Below the pieces are notes generated by a model, which was not told the DNA's origin, searched no databases, and saw only the letters and a list, made by a program, of their open reading frames with translations. 28,107 bases of DNA. Origin: Candidatus Heimdallarchaeota archaeon. GTDB lineage: Archaea; Asgardarchaeota; Heimdallarchaeia; JABLTI01. Position numbers and translations under genes: made by a program. How positions within the stretch are numbered: position 1 is the stretch's first letter; each line of letters starts with the position of its first letter. Positions 1 to 7,258 of this stretch are shown one piece after another. Location: NCBI GenBank assembly GCA_023128635.1, contig JAGMDP010000002.1, forward strand, positions 1 through 28,107, written 5' to 3'.

Positions 1-218
1 ATGACATCAAAACGAAGAAAGAAAGTCTAATGGAAGAACTACAACAAATCTCAACTAGAATATATCAAGAAGCGGGTGGACAACCAGGCGCTGGTTTTGA
101 TCCAAGTCAGTTTGCAGAAGGAGCAGGACCATCATTTACTCCTCCTGGAACACAAGAAAAACCAGAAGAAGAGCATGTTGTTGATGTAGACTACGAAGTC
201 GAAGAAGACGAAGAATAA
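1..218 (+). CDS. dnaK: Molecular chaperone DnaK (Hsp70), C-terminal end only
   Basis: This is the 3' end of a gene that begins before the window; 71 codons are visible, with no start codon needed because the frame is open to the left edge. The sequence is the Hsp70 lid tail: a helical stretch (ELQQISTRIYQEAG), then a Gly/Pro-rich flexible linker, then the acidic end with VVDVDYEV. That matches the VVDAEFEEV-type tail of bacterial DnaK, which contributes to client and co-chaperone handling. DnaK is an ATP-dependent cytosolic chaperone working with DnaJ and GrpE. Archaea that carry it are thought to have acquired it from bacteria. It is convergent with pyrK and separated from it by a hairpin terminator. 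The ATPase and substrate-binding domains lie outside the window, so their integrity cannot be judged. Confidence 0.9.
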   Translation, partial: DIKTKKESLMEELQQISTRIYQEAGGQPGAGFDPSQFAEGAGPSFTPPGTQEKPEEEHVVDVDYEVEEDEE

Positions 219-224
219 ACAATT

Positions 225-265
225 AATTGTTAGTGATGAACACTAACAATTCTATAATTTTTTTT
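225..265 (+). terminator. Hairpin plus U-tract terminator of dnaK
   Basis: A perfect 11-bp inverted repeat (225-235 with 241-251) encloses a 5-nt loop, ATGAA. Six bases later comes a run of eight T (258-265). It starts 7 nt after the dnaK stop and its T-run touches the stop codon of the convergent pyrK. The form is that of a bacterial intrinsic terminator. Confidence 0.8.
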
Positions 266-1118
266 AGATAGGTTCTTTCCGACCAAATTTGTCTCGAGCA
301 AATTTACCAAAATCACTTATTTCTTTTAGTTGATCTTGATCAAAGACAGGACCATCAATACATAGTCGCAAGCCAACTGGATCAACAGTACATTGACCAC
401 ATAAACCAATGGCACATTTGAAATAACGATCTGCTAAACACGCTTCAATTGGAATTGCTTGTTTAGTTGCTAGTTTCCATGCTGTAAACATCATTGGCTC
501 TGGACCGCAGGTATATATTTGATCGAAAATCTTGTTACTATCAATAGAAGTCTCAAAACACTCTGTAGCATAACCTTTGAAACCATGTGAACCATCATCT
601 GTACTAGGTTTGTAATGGAAATTTTTCTTTTCATTTGCGGAATTCTCGAAGTATTTGCGGAAGGCAAGTTCACTAGCAGTTCTTGCTCCATGGAATAGTG
701 TAACATCCAATCCCTTTACTAATGATTTTTCAATCAAATACTTCGTCGGAGCGATTCCAGTACCTCCTCCAATCACTGCGATTTTTTTCCCTTTGATAGA
801 AAAACCCTTACCGTAAGGACCTTTTATTCCTAGCTTGTCACCTTTCTTTAGCTTATGAAGAGCAGTAGTTGCTGGACCAATTTTCGCTACAGCAAAAATA
901 ATCTCCCCGGATTTTGGGTTTGCACCAGCAATCCCCATGGGTTTCTCATCAATACCTAATAACCACATCATAGCAAATTGACCTGGTTCTGCAATCTTTG
1001 CTATTTCGGGAATTGTTAAGGTATAGGATTTTACAGGAACACGACAATCTGTTGGTGTTTCTTCAACAATTTTTTCGATTTTTGTAACCTTTAGTAATCC
1101 GAGTTTTTTAACAGCCAT
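264..1118 (-). CDS. pyrK: Dihydroorotate dehydrogenase B, electron-transfer subunit PyrK
   Basis: This is the FAD/[2Fe-2S] partner of class 1B dihydroorotate dehydrogenase, passing electrons from PyrD-bound FMN to NAD+ in pyrimidine synthesis. The ~284-residue protein has an N-terminal flavin-binding beta-barrel, a nucleotide-binding loop (IGGGTGIAP) and a C-terminal cluster site with Cys235, 240, 243 and 253 (C-x4-C-x2-C-x9-C), the PyrK spacing. The length is slightly above the usual ~255-265. I chose the ATG at 1118 because GAGGG lies 8 nt upstream; an in-frame ATG at 1133 would add five residues but has a poorer site. Either way the start overlaps the end of pyrD, so the two are probably translationally coupled. 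Confidence 0.92.
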   Translation of the reverse strand: MAVKKLGLLKVTKIEKIVEETPTDCRVPVKSYTLTIPEIAKIAEPGQFAMMWLLGIDEKPMGIAGANPKSGEIIFAVAKIGPATTALHKLKKGDKLGIKGPYGKGFSIKGKKIAVIGGGTGIAPTKYLIEKSLVKGLDVTLFHGARTASELAFRKYFENSANEKKNFHYKPSTDDGSHGFKGYATECFETSIDSNKIFDQIYTCGPEPMMFTAWKLATKQAIPIEACLADRYFKCAIGLCGQCTVDPVGLRLCIDGPVFDQDQLKEISDFGKFARDKFGRKEPI

Positions 1119-2064
1119 GTGTTTTTCCCTCATTCCAATCTTTATGAGCTAACCCCACGATATCAGCAGATTTACTGAATCCTTCTGATTTGAGATACTG
1201 TTTTAATCCATCAGCTAATTCATTGAAAATTGAGATGTTCACAGGATCCTTACAATAGGATATAGCTGTTCCAATTTGCACTGCAGAAGCTCCAGCAAGC
1301 ATAAATTCAACTACATCTTTCCAATTAGAAATTCCTCCAACACCTATAATGGGTACTTTATCTCCGAAAGAGGAATACATGTCATAAACACATTTTAGTG
1401 CTACAGGTTTTACTGCGGGACCTGACAAACCTCCGAATTTGTTAGCAAGAATTGGTTTACGATAATTTATGTCAATAGCCATCGCTCGAAGAGTATTTAT
1501 TACTACAATACCATCTGCTCCTCCAGAAACAGCTGCTTCAGCTGGGACTCGTAAATCTGAAAGATTAGGAGATATTTTAACATAAACAGGGACTTTTACA
1601 ATCTTCTTTATTTCTTGAGTAATCTCTTCCACTAATTCTTTATCTTGACCAATAATGGAACCATATTTTCCTCCATGTGGGCAAGACACATTTAATTCAA
1701 AAGCATCGGGGTTTCCTTTTAGAAGTGTTCTAGCAACAAAAATGAATTCTTCTGTATCTTTCCCAAAGATACTAGCAATTATTGGTGCTTTTGTTCTCTT
1801 CTTAGCTTCAATGATCTCCGTAACGAATTCTTCGCATCCTGGATTCGGAAGGCCCATTGCATTAATTAAATTTCCATTTCCAAGCTCCACAACAGTTGGA
1901 TTCGGATAACCTGCTTTTGGTTCAGGACCAATGGATTTTGTAGTTATTCCACCACATCCAGCATTCGCTACTCGAGTCATAACCGAAGCATTTACCCCTA
2001 ATACACCAGATGCTAGTATGAATGGATTTTTGAGTTTTAAACTTCCAATTGTCGTCTCAATCAA
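1108..2064 (-). CDS. pyrD: Dihydroorotate dehydrogenase class 1B, catalytic subunit PyrD
   Basis: FMN-dependent TIM-barrel enzyme that oxidises dihydroorotate to orotate, the fourth step of UMP synthesis. The 318-residue product has the family's NPFILASGV start, the TTKSIGPEPK.G.PNP flavin/substrate segment, NAMGLPNPG, and NVSCPHGG with the catalytic base Cys128. Cys at this position marks class 1; together with adjacent pyrK it marks class 1B. Near the C-terminus, GVGGI and AGASAVQIGTA are the phosphate-binding elements for FMN. The start is TTG, supported by AAGGAGA 9 nt upstream; no ATG lies nearby in frame. It is the first gene of a pyrD-pyrK operon. Confidence 0.95.
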   Translation of the reverse strand: MIETTIGSLKLKNPFILASGVLGVNASVMTRVANAGCGGITTKSIGPEPKAGYPNPTVVELGNGNLINAMGLPNPGCEEFVTEIIEAKKRTKAPIIASIFGKDTEEFIFVARTLLKGNPDAFELNVSCPHGGKYGSIIGQDKELVEEITQEIKKIVKVPVYVKISPNLSDLRVPAEAAVSGGADGIVVINTLRAMAIDINYRKPILANKFGGLSGPAVKPVALKCVYDMYSSFGDKVPIIGVGGISNWKDVVEFMLAGASAVQIGTAISYCKDPVNISIFNELADGLKQYLKSEGFSKSADIVGLAHKDWNEGKTHGC

Positions 2065-2073
2065 TATCTTAGT

Positions 2074-2104
2074 TCTCCTTATTGTTTTACGTAGTTAGTA
2101 TATC
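2074..2104 (-). promoter_or_regulatory. pyrD promoter and Shine-Dalgarno
   Basis: Read on the minus strand, GATATACTA (2096-2104) is a TATA-like element and AAGGAGA (2074-2080) is a strong ribosome-binding site placed 9 nt before the TTG start of pyrD. The SD call is firm; the TATA call rests on position and AT content only. Confidence 0.5.
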
Positions 2105-2145
2105 AAAAAATTTTTGGAGAAAAACGAAAGTAAGGTGATTTTCTC

Positions 2146-3336
2146 CTACCAAACATAGAGATTATCAAAGAAAGCTAAATCATTTGCTAGACTAACCAAA
2201 CCAATTTGACCTCTTGAAATCCTATAATCATAAAAATCTAGGATAGGTGTTTCTGCATTATCAATATATATTCTAAAATGATCCATGTTGGAATCGATTC
2301 GCCAAGTATACCATGTATTGTATTCTCTTTCCCAAGCTACTGATGCAATTTTGTGCCAATTGTATCCATTAGGATCCCCTTCTACAAAATGAACAGTTAA
2401 CTCACCTGGAAGTATTTGGTCTGTTGCAGGGTCATCCCAATCAAAAAGATCAATTTCTTCAACATGGGGTCCGTTTCTCGGACTAGGATGATCTTGAGTG
2501 TACCATAGAATGTAAAATTTGGGATATGTGCCACTGTCATCAAATCGATAGATAAATCCTGTAGCATCACTACCATTTGTGCTTAAATCGCAGGAAATAT
2601 TGGCATTAGTAAAATTCATGAGAGGATTAGAAAGTATCACAAATTGACAATCATTATTTGTACACTGCCAAAAGGTGTTTCCTTCATCTTTATCAGTGAG
2701 CCAATCCGAAAGATTGTGATTGTGAAAAAGATCATGTATCGCTATTGAATGATGAGTCCAATTTGTATTTTCAAAGTCCTCAAAATCTTCGCCAAAGATA
2801 ATTGTATTCGAACTAAAGATAGCAGGAATTTTAATCTCAAAACTAAAGAACTTTACTTCAAATGGGAATTCAAATTCAACAAGCTCACTATACGCAAGTT
2901 CATTAGTAGAAGAATTAGCAAAACAAATAATGGTGATTTCTTCTTTCTGGTCAACAACATAAGTAGTGGACCCTAAACTCCAATTCACCACTTCAGAATT
3001 TCTAACAACACGAACAGAAGTAAAAGCGAGTTCTTCATTACCTACGTTCTCTAAATTTATAGTTATTTTATCAACAAAGTTTGTGTGATCAGTATCTTCA
3101 AGAGTATAATCTAATACCACAAGTTCTCCTTGAACAATGAGAGGAATAACTACAAAGTAAATGATAGCAGAAAATGAAATAGTAAAAACAATAACAAAAA
3201 TTGCAGATACTATGGGATTGAGCTTCTTTCTCCGATGCCAATATCCCTTCAATTTCTCAAAGAACGTCACATCAATCGCCTCATTCACAATAGGATAGTT
3301 CGTGGAATTAATTAAAAGTTTGTTTTCACTGCACAT
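2146..3336 (-). CDS. Membrane-anchored surface protein: pilin-like N-terminus and LamG/DUF1080-like C-terminal domain
   Basis: The 396-residue protein has a short cytoplasmic N-terminus with basic RRKK (35-38), one hydrophobic helix (about 43-68, beginning NPIVSAIFVIV) and a large exported part. The basic stretch plus hydrophobic helix resembles archaeal type IV pilin-like proteins, but no clean class III cleavage site is present. Residues ~70-165 look like a beta-sandwich. Residues ~190-396 end in GQIGLVSLANDLAFFDNLYVW, a pattern typical of concanavalin/laminin-G-like domains (DUF1080 type) that bind or act on glycans. There are seven N-x-S/T sequons, all in the exported part, consistent with N-glycosylation. 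It stands alone between the ubiquitin-like gene and pyrD. Function is unknown; a sugar-binding surface protein is inference. Confidence 0.6.
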   Translation of the reverse strand: MCSENKLLINSTNYPIVNEAIDVTFFEKLKGYWHRRKKLNPIVSAIFVIVFTISFSAIIYFVVIPLIVQGELVVLDYTLEDTDHTNFVDKITINLENVGNEELAFTSVRVVRNSEVVNWSLGSTTYVVDQKEEITIICFANSSTNELAYSELVEFEFPFEVKFFSFEIKIPAIFSSNTIIFGEDFEDFENTNWTHHSIAIHDLFHNHNLSDWLTDKDEGNTFWQCTNNDCQFVILSNPLMNFTNANISCDLSTNGSDATGFIYRFDDSGTYPKFYILWYTQDHPSPRNGPHVEEIDLFDWDDPATDQILPGELTVHFVEGDPNGYNWHKIASVAWEREYNTWYTWRIDSNMDHFRIYIDNAETPILDFYDYRISRGQIGLVSLANDLAFFDNLYVW

Positions 3337-3430
3337 TAAAACAAAGAGAAAATTTTAAAGAAAAATGGAGAAAGAAGAAAAGAAATTATAAATTATTTAA
3401 AAAATATGATAAAAGGAATAATTGGCGGGA

Positions 3431-3664
3431 TTAGCCACCTTCGGTACGAGCGATGAGATAAACCTTCTCATAGTCGGTAATCCCAACTTCTTCAAAAGTT
3501 TCATTGTCGTCAAGTTGCCTGCCACGGAAAACAACAATTACAGCACTTGCAGGAATTCTCTTTTGTCTTGAGATTTCTCGTTTCAATTCTGATATTGTTG
3601 AATTGGGCTTAACTTCACAATCGATCACTCCACCGCCTATTGCTGATACGACCCTTACAATCAT
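3431..3664 (-). CDS. Ubiquitin-like protein with exposed C-terminal Gly-Gly
   Basis: The 77-residue protein aligns over its whole length with eukaryotic ubiquitin (76 residues), with one extra residue in the beta1-beta2 loop. Shared landmarks are the P-x-S-TI-x-x-LK-x-x-I helix, IP at 37-38, the VFRGRQLDD turn (ubiquitin IFAGKQLED), GI at 61-62 and the R-x-x-GG tail. Arg73 matches ubiquitin Arg72. It ends directly after Gly-Gly, so no protease is needed to expose the conjugation end. By this alignment ubiquitin Lys48 is Arg, Lys63 is Asp, Lys6, 11, 29 and 33 are lost, and Lys27 is kept. The start is certain: GGTGAT lies 8 nt upstream of ATG. It is monocistronic, with its own promoter; no E2, RING or JAMM gene is nearby. 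A protein modifier is likely; a sulfur-carrier role is the alternative. Confidence 0.88.
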   Translation of the reverse strand: MIVRVVSAIGGGVIDCEVKPNSTISELKREISRQKRIPASAVIVVFRGRQLDDNETFEEVGITDYEKVYLIARTEGG

Positions 3665-3672
3665 TTTTTACA

Positions 3673-3722
3673 ATCACCGTTTTTTTTTATCTAATTTATT
3701 TAGAGCAATTATCAATATAAAC
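3673..3722 (-). promoter_or_regulatory. Promoter and ribosome-binding site of the ubiquitin-like gene
   Basis: On the minus strand GTTTATATT (3714-3722) is a TATA-like box and GGTGAT (3673-3678) is a near-perfect archaeal Shine-Dalgarno, 8 nt before the ATG. A T-run sits between them on the plus strand. The spacing predicts a leader of about 25-30 nt. The SD is firm, the TATA box tentative. Confidence 0.5.
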
Positions 3723-3758
3723 AATTACAAATGAATATGTTAACTTTTCCTTTAAATG

Positions 3759-4517
3759 TTAATCCCTTTTCACACACTGTTTATTGATTAAAGATGCTAT
3801 TAATCCTCCACCGAACCCATTATCAATGTTAACTACAGAGACATTTGGTGCACAACTGTTAAGCATGGTTAGTAACGCTGAAATTCCTCCTAAATTAGCA
3901 CCATAGCCAACAGAAGTTGGAACTGCAATTACTGGACTAGCAACTAATCCTGCTACTACTGAAGGTAAGGCTCCTTCCATACCTGCAACCGCAACAATAA
4001 CGTTTGCTGAAAATAGATTATCTTTGTAATGTAATAAACGATGAATCCCTGCCACACCAACATCAAATATTCTTTCAACCTTTGAACCCATTAATTCTGC
4101 AGTTAATGCTGCTTCTTCAGCAACAGGAATATCTGCTGTACCTCCACATACAACTAAAAGATTCCCGATTTCTTCCCTAGGTTTTCTTTCAACGAAAATA
4201 ATGCGAGCTTGAGGACTATATTGAACGTTTTTATCTACTTTTTTCAATTCATTGTATATCTCTTCTGATGCTCTTGTAAGCAAGATGTTTTCATTTCGTT
4301 CGTTTAATGATTTGAAAATACCAACTATCTGGTCAAGAGTTTTACTGGGACAATAAACAACTTCTGGAAAACCCTTTCTTAACGCCCGATGATGATCTAC
4401 TTTAGCATACCCTAGATCTTCAAACGGTAATTCTTTGAGTCGTTCCAATATTTTCTCTAATGGAATTTTCCCTTCTTTGAAGTTTTTCAATAAATTCTCA
4501 AGATGTTTTTCATCCAT
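3759..4517 (-). CDS. larB: LarB, pyridinium-3,5-biscarboxylate mononucleotide synthase (nickel-pincer cofactor)
   Basis: LarB carboxylates and hydrolyses nicotinate adenine dinucleotide to pyridinium-3,5-biscarboxylate mononucleotide, the first step to the nickel-pincer cofactor of lactate racemase and related enzymes. The product (252 residues from the preferred start) has the PurE-like C-terminal core with CGGTADIPVAEEA, FDVGVAGIHRLL, VAGMEGALPSVVAGL and the PTSVGYG segment, all diagnostic. I chose ATG at 4517 because GGTGA lies 5 nt upstream; a GTG at 4526 overlaps that site and is less likely. It follows larE by 38 nt on the same strand, so larE-larB are probably co-transcribed. larC and a larA-type apoenzyme are not in the window. 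Confidence 0.92.
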   Translation of the reverse strand: MDEKHLENLLKNFKEGKIPLEKILERLKELPFEDLGYAKVDHHRALRKGFPEVVYCPSKTLDQIVGIFKSLNERNENILLTRASEEIYNELKKVDKNVQYSPQARIIFVERKPREEIGNLLVVCGGTADIPVAEEAALTAELMGSKVERIFDVGVAGIHRLLHYKDNLFSANVIVAVAGMEGALPSVVAGLVASPVIAVPTSVGYGANLGGISALLTMLNSCAPNVSVVNIDNGFGGGLIASLINKQCVKRD

Positions 4518-4555
4518 GGGTTTCACCTATAATTATTGATCTGATTTTTTCTTTC

Positions 4556-5365
4556 TTATTCTTCTTGACTTATGTTCATTGAACCTTGCTTGTATCCTCT
4601 TAAATCTAATGTTATGAATTTATATCCCAGCTCTCCAAGCTTCGATTCAATCTCAGTTGAAAATTCTAAAACAACATCGAAATATTCTTTCAAGGTTTCT
4701 ATTCTAGCTATTCCTTGATATGTTCTAACTCGCACAATAGGAATTTCTAAGCTTCTCAGATACTTTTCGGCTTGATAAACTTGTATCAGTTTCTCTTGTG
4801 TAATTTCTTCACCAAAGAAAAATCGTGTTGCTAAACAGGGTGAGGATGGTTTATCCCAACATGGGAGATCGAGCTCTTTTGACAGCTCTCTTATCTCTTT
4901 TTTTGTTAATTCTGCATCAATTAATGGACTTTTCACACTGTGCTCTGATACAGCTTTGAATCCAGGTCTATAATCATCCATATCATCGAAATTTGATCCT
5001 TCAATGATTTGACCTTGAATATCGTTTTCTTTGCAGAAAGCAATTATTAAATCAAGAGTTTCAGTTTTACAAATATAACATCTGTCTGGTGGATTATCTG
5101 TAAACCATGCTGGACTTTCTTTTCCCTTGTCAATTGTATAGTGTTTTATGCCTATACTTTCCGCTAGATGTTTTGCTTCCGCTAATTCCTCTTTAGAAAT
5201 CAAAGGAGAAATAATAGTGATTGCTTTAGCTTTCTCGCCAAGAACATCAAATGCAACTTTTGTTAAAAAGGAGCTATCCACACCACCAGAGAAAGCAATA
5301 ACTGCTTCACCTAATTCTTCTAGAAGTGATTTCAGTACATCGTGTTTTATCTCTAACTCGTTCAT
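4556..5365 (-). CDS. larE: LarE, ATP-dependent sacrificial sulfur transferase (nickel-pincer cofactor)
   Basis: LarE adenylates the LarB product and converts its carboxylates to thiocarboxylates; in the best-studied enzyme the sulfur comes from its own cysteine. The 269-residue protein has the PP-loop SGGVDSS (26-32), PDRCYICK with Cys96 and Cys99, and WDKPSSPCLATR with Cys177, which aligns with the sacrificial Cys176 of the Lactobacillus plantarum enzyme. An extra Cys169 lies just before. Some LarE homologues use several Cys to hold an iron-sulfur cluster and so act catalytically; whether this one does cannot be told from sequence. It starts 21 nt after the stop of the upstream signal peptidase gene and precedes larB. 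Confidence 0.93.
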   Translation of the reverse strand: MNELEIKHDVLKSLLEELGEAVIAFSGGVDSSFLTKVAFDVLGEKAKAITIISPLISKEELAEAKHLAESIGIKHYTIDKGKESPAWFTDNPPDRCYICKTETLDLIIAFCKENDIQGQIIEGSNFDDMDDYRPGFKAVSEHSVKSPLIDAELTKKEIRELSKELDLPCWDKPSSPCLATRFFFGEEITQEKLIQVYQAEKYLRSLEIPIVRVRTYQGIARIETLKEYFDVVLEFSTEIESKLGELGYKFITLDLRGYKQGSMNISQEE

Positions 5366-5386
5366 TTTTCAAACAACAAACCTAAT

Positions 5387-6586
5387 TTATCTCAAAGTTA
5401 ATGCAACATCGATGGTCTTAACATCAGTCCAGGTTCGTCCAAATTTGCTCTGTAAATGAGCAGTCACTGTAAAATTATAATTTGCTCCAATTGTTACTGA
5501 ATCAATATCAAGCCAACAACCGGAACTAAATGTTTTCGTTCCCTCGAAATTGTATACTACTGTCCAATTACCTTCCCCGAGAATTTCTCCTGAGGTTTGA
5601 TTAATAACTTGTATTGTGAACGATCTGAATTTTTGATGCCAATGTCCAGGGCAGTTAATAGTAACATCTGCATATGCAAAATAATGAGATCCATCAAATA
5701 GAGTTTTTTGTTCTGTTCCATCGTAAGCAACTTCTGTTACTCCGAAATGGGTGCCCCAATCTGCAGCTAATGTGTCAACAATTGGTACAAAAACAATCAG
5801 AACCAAAACAAAAGATGGAAGAACTATATGTTTATACTTTGTCGTTTTCTTGTAGAATTTTTTCAGATTATCCACAAAACTACTTTTCTTAGGCTCTTGA
5901 AGATCTTCCGTTTTCTTCTCTTCCTCATCAAAAATGTCTTCATCTTTGTCTCCTGTTGAACTGAAGACAAAAGTCGCGATTAAAATCACTGCAACAATTG
6001 CAATTAATACATATCTACCCGGAGTCCCTTTAAAATAACTAATAATCCCACCTAGGTAAGGAATTCTTCCTACAATTTTACCAATTAGTCTGAACTCATG
6101 TATTTGTAGTTCGTTGATATCTATAATTTCTACAAAATCATCATTAGTAATAGGATTGTCTCCCTTGGTAGTAAACCAATAATCGCCCGTTACATTGTCT
6201 TGATAGACTCTATTGACCCGGTGAACAATGGGTTCTCTTTCATAATCCAGCTGAGAAGTATTTGTAGTTAATACCCGGTAAAAAACAATGGTATCACCTA
6301 CCTTTATAGTGGATGGATCAACTCCTCGAACGATGAGCATATCCTTTCTGATGTCATTTTCACTTCCCCAATCAATTCTATTAGAACCCCAATAGCTAGG
6401 TTCCATAGATTCACTGGTTACAACAACTAAGGGAGAATCAGTATGCAGTATAGCACCAAGTATCCAATTAAAACTGAAAACAATTAAAACCGCTAAACCA
6501 AGAAAAATAACAATCTCTATGAAATCCTTAATATCTGATTTTCGTGATTCCTTCTTTTTTTGATCATCATTTTGGTTTTCAGACAA
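5387..6586 (-). CDS. Signal peptidase I, archaeal/ER Sec11 type, with an additional exported C-terminal domain
   Basis: The enzyme removes N-terminal signal peptides outside the membrane. The 399-residue protein has a first helix at ~23-47, then the catalytic block: SESMEP with nucleophile Ser60, IVHRV with His122 and KGDNPITNDD with Asp143 and nearby Asp149/150. His in place of the bacterial Lys is the archaeal and ER (Sec11/SPC18) form. A second helix (~191-209) would close a normal archaeal enzyme. Here an acidic/basic cytosolic loop (~211-252) leads to a third helix (~255-273) and a beta-rich exported domain (~275-399) with sequons. The start is TTG, with no earlier alternative; the TATA-like site 23-32 nt upstream predicts a very short leader. 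The extra domain is not recognised. Confidence 0.85.
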   Translation of the reverse strand: MSENQNDDQKKKESRKSDIKDFIEIVIFLGLAVLIVFSFNWILGAILHTDSPLVVVTSESMEPSYWGSNRIDWGSENDIRKDMLIVRGVDPSTIKVGDTIVFYRVLTTNTSQLDYEREPIVHRVNRVYQDNVTGDYWFTTKGDNPITNDDFVEIIDINELQIHEFRLIGKIVGRIPYLGGIISYFKGTPGRYVLIAIVAVILIATFVFSSTGDKDEDIFDEEEKKTEDLQEPKKSSFVDNLKKFYKKTTKYKHIVLPSFVLVLIVFVPIVDTLAADWGTHFGVTEVAYDGTEQKTLFDGSHYFAYADVTINCPGHWHQKFRSFTIQVINQTSGEILGEGNWTVVYNFEGTKTFSSGCWLDIDSVTIGANYNFTVTAHLQSKFGRTWTDVKTIDVALTLR

Positions 6587-6607
6587 GGTAGGTTTAACCC
6601 CTCATTT

Positions 6608-6617
6608 ATTATATAAT
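6608..6617. promoter_or_regulatory. Near-palindromic TATA-like element in the divergent signal peptidase/THUMP gap
   Basis: TTATATAATG lies about 25 nt from the TTG start of the signal peptidase gene, the usual TATA-to-start distance in archaea, so that transcript would be leaderless or nearly so. The 122-bp gap also serves the plus-strand THUMP gene, which has AAGGT 8 nt before its ATG. Confidence 0.4.
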
Positions 6618-6708
6618 GGAAGCAGTTATTTAACTAAAATAAAATACTTTTCCTAAGGTTTCAAGAAAGCTTTTTGTGTGAAAAAAAAGGATTTGAAGGT
6701 AGGATATT

Positions 6709-7251
6709 ATGAAAATCTCTGAGGCAGTTAAACAAGAAGCAAAATTTATCTTAGTTAGTTGTGAAGCAGTTAAAGAACGAGATGGAATGAGCGAACTATG
6801 GCACGTTCTAGTAAAATACTGTAACGTAACTCCCATAGATGCCTTTAGATTGCAGATTAAAGGACTATTCCTCATTGCTATTAAAGCTGATCTAATTGAA
6901 ACCTTTGAAAAAATAACAGAAGTAATTAACGAGAAGAAATTCCAATTTATTATTTGTAAAAAATTAACCCCTCTTGAGCAACTAATTAAAAGTGATTTCG
7001 ATGGATTAGTTGAAATCTTACCAGAACACCTGCAAAAGATTCCAAACAATGTCAAGTGGCGAATATCGCTGAATAAAAGACATACAAAACTGAAAAAAAT
7101 TGATGTTATAAGTTTAATAGCATCTCATCCCTTAGCTCCGAAAGGAAAGGTTGATTTAAGCAATCCTGAGTGGGATATTGTCGTGGAAATTTTTGGAGAG
7201 TGGCTTGGGTTTGGGGTTTTCAAATATGATTCTATACTCGCAATAAGATAA
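6709..7251 (+). CDS. THUMP-domain RNA-binding protein, Tan1/THUMPD1-like (COG1818 type)
   Basis: The 180-residue protein consists of an N-terminal ferredoxin-like half and a C-terminal THUMP half. The THUMP signature is visible as ISLIASHPLAPKGKVDLSNP followed by EWDIVVEIFGEWLGFGVF, with the VDLxNPxW pattern that defines the domain. No methyltransferase, deaminase or PP-loop domain follows, so it is a stand-alone THUMP protein like eukaryotic Tan1/THUMPD1, which serves as tRNA adaptor for acetylation of cytidine 12 in tRNA-Ser and tRNA-Leu. It probably recognises the acceptor end of tRNA. A partner acetyltransferase (Kre33/NAT10-like, TmcA) is not in the window. It is convergent with cgi121, with 7 nt between their stops. 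Confidence 0.8.
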   Translation: MKISEAVKQEAKFILVSCEAVKERDGMSELWHVLVKYCNVTPIDAFRLQIKGLFLIAIKADLIETFEKITEVINEKKFQFIICKKLTPLEQLIKSDFDGLVEILPEHLQKIPNNVKWRISLNKRHTKLKKIDVISLIASHPLAPKGKVDLSNPEWDIVVEIFGEWLGFGVFKYDSILAIR

Positions 7252-7258
7252 AAAGAAT

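Noticed and set aside
6630..7055. Minus-strand frame of 141 codons opposite the THUMP gene
   Set aside because: It lies antisense to a gene with a recognisable domain, and its translation shows no domain.
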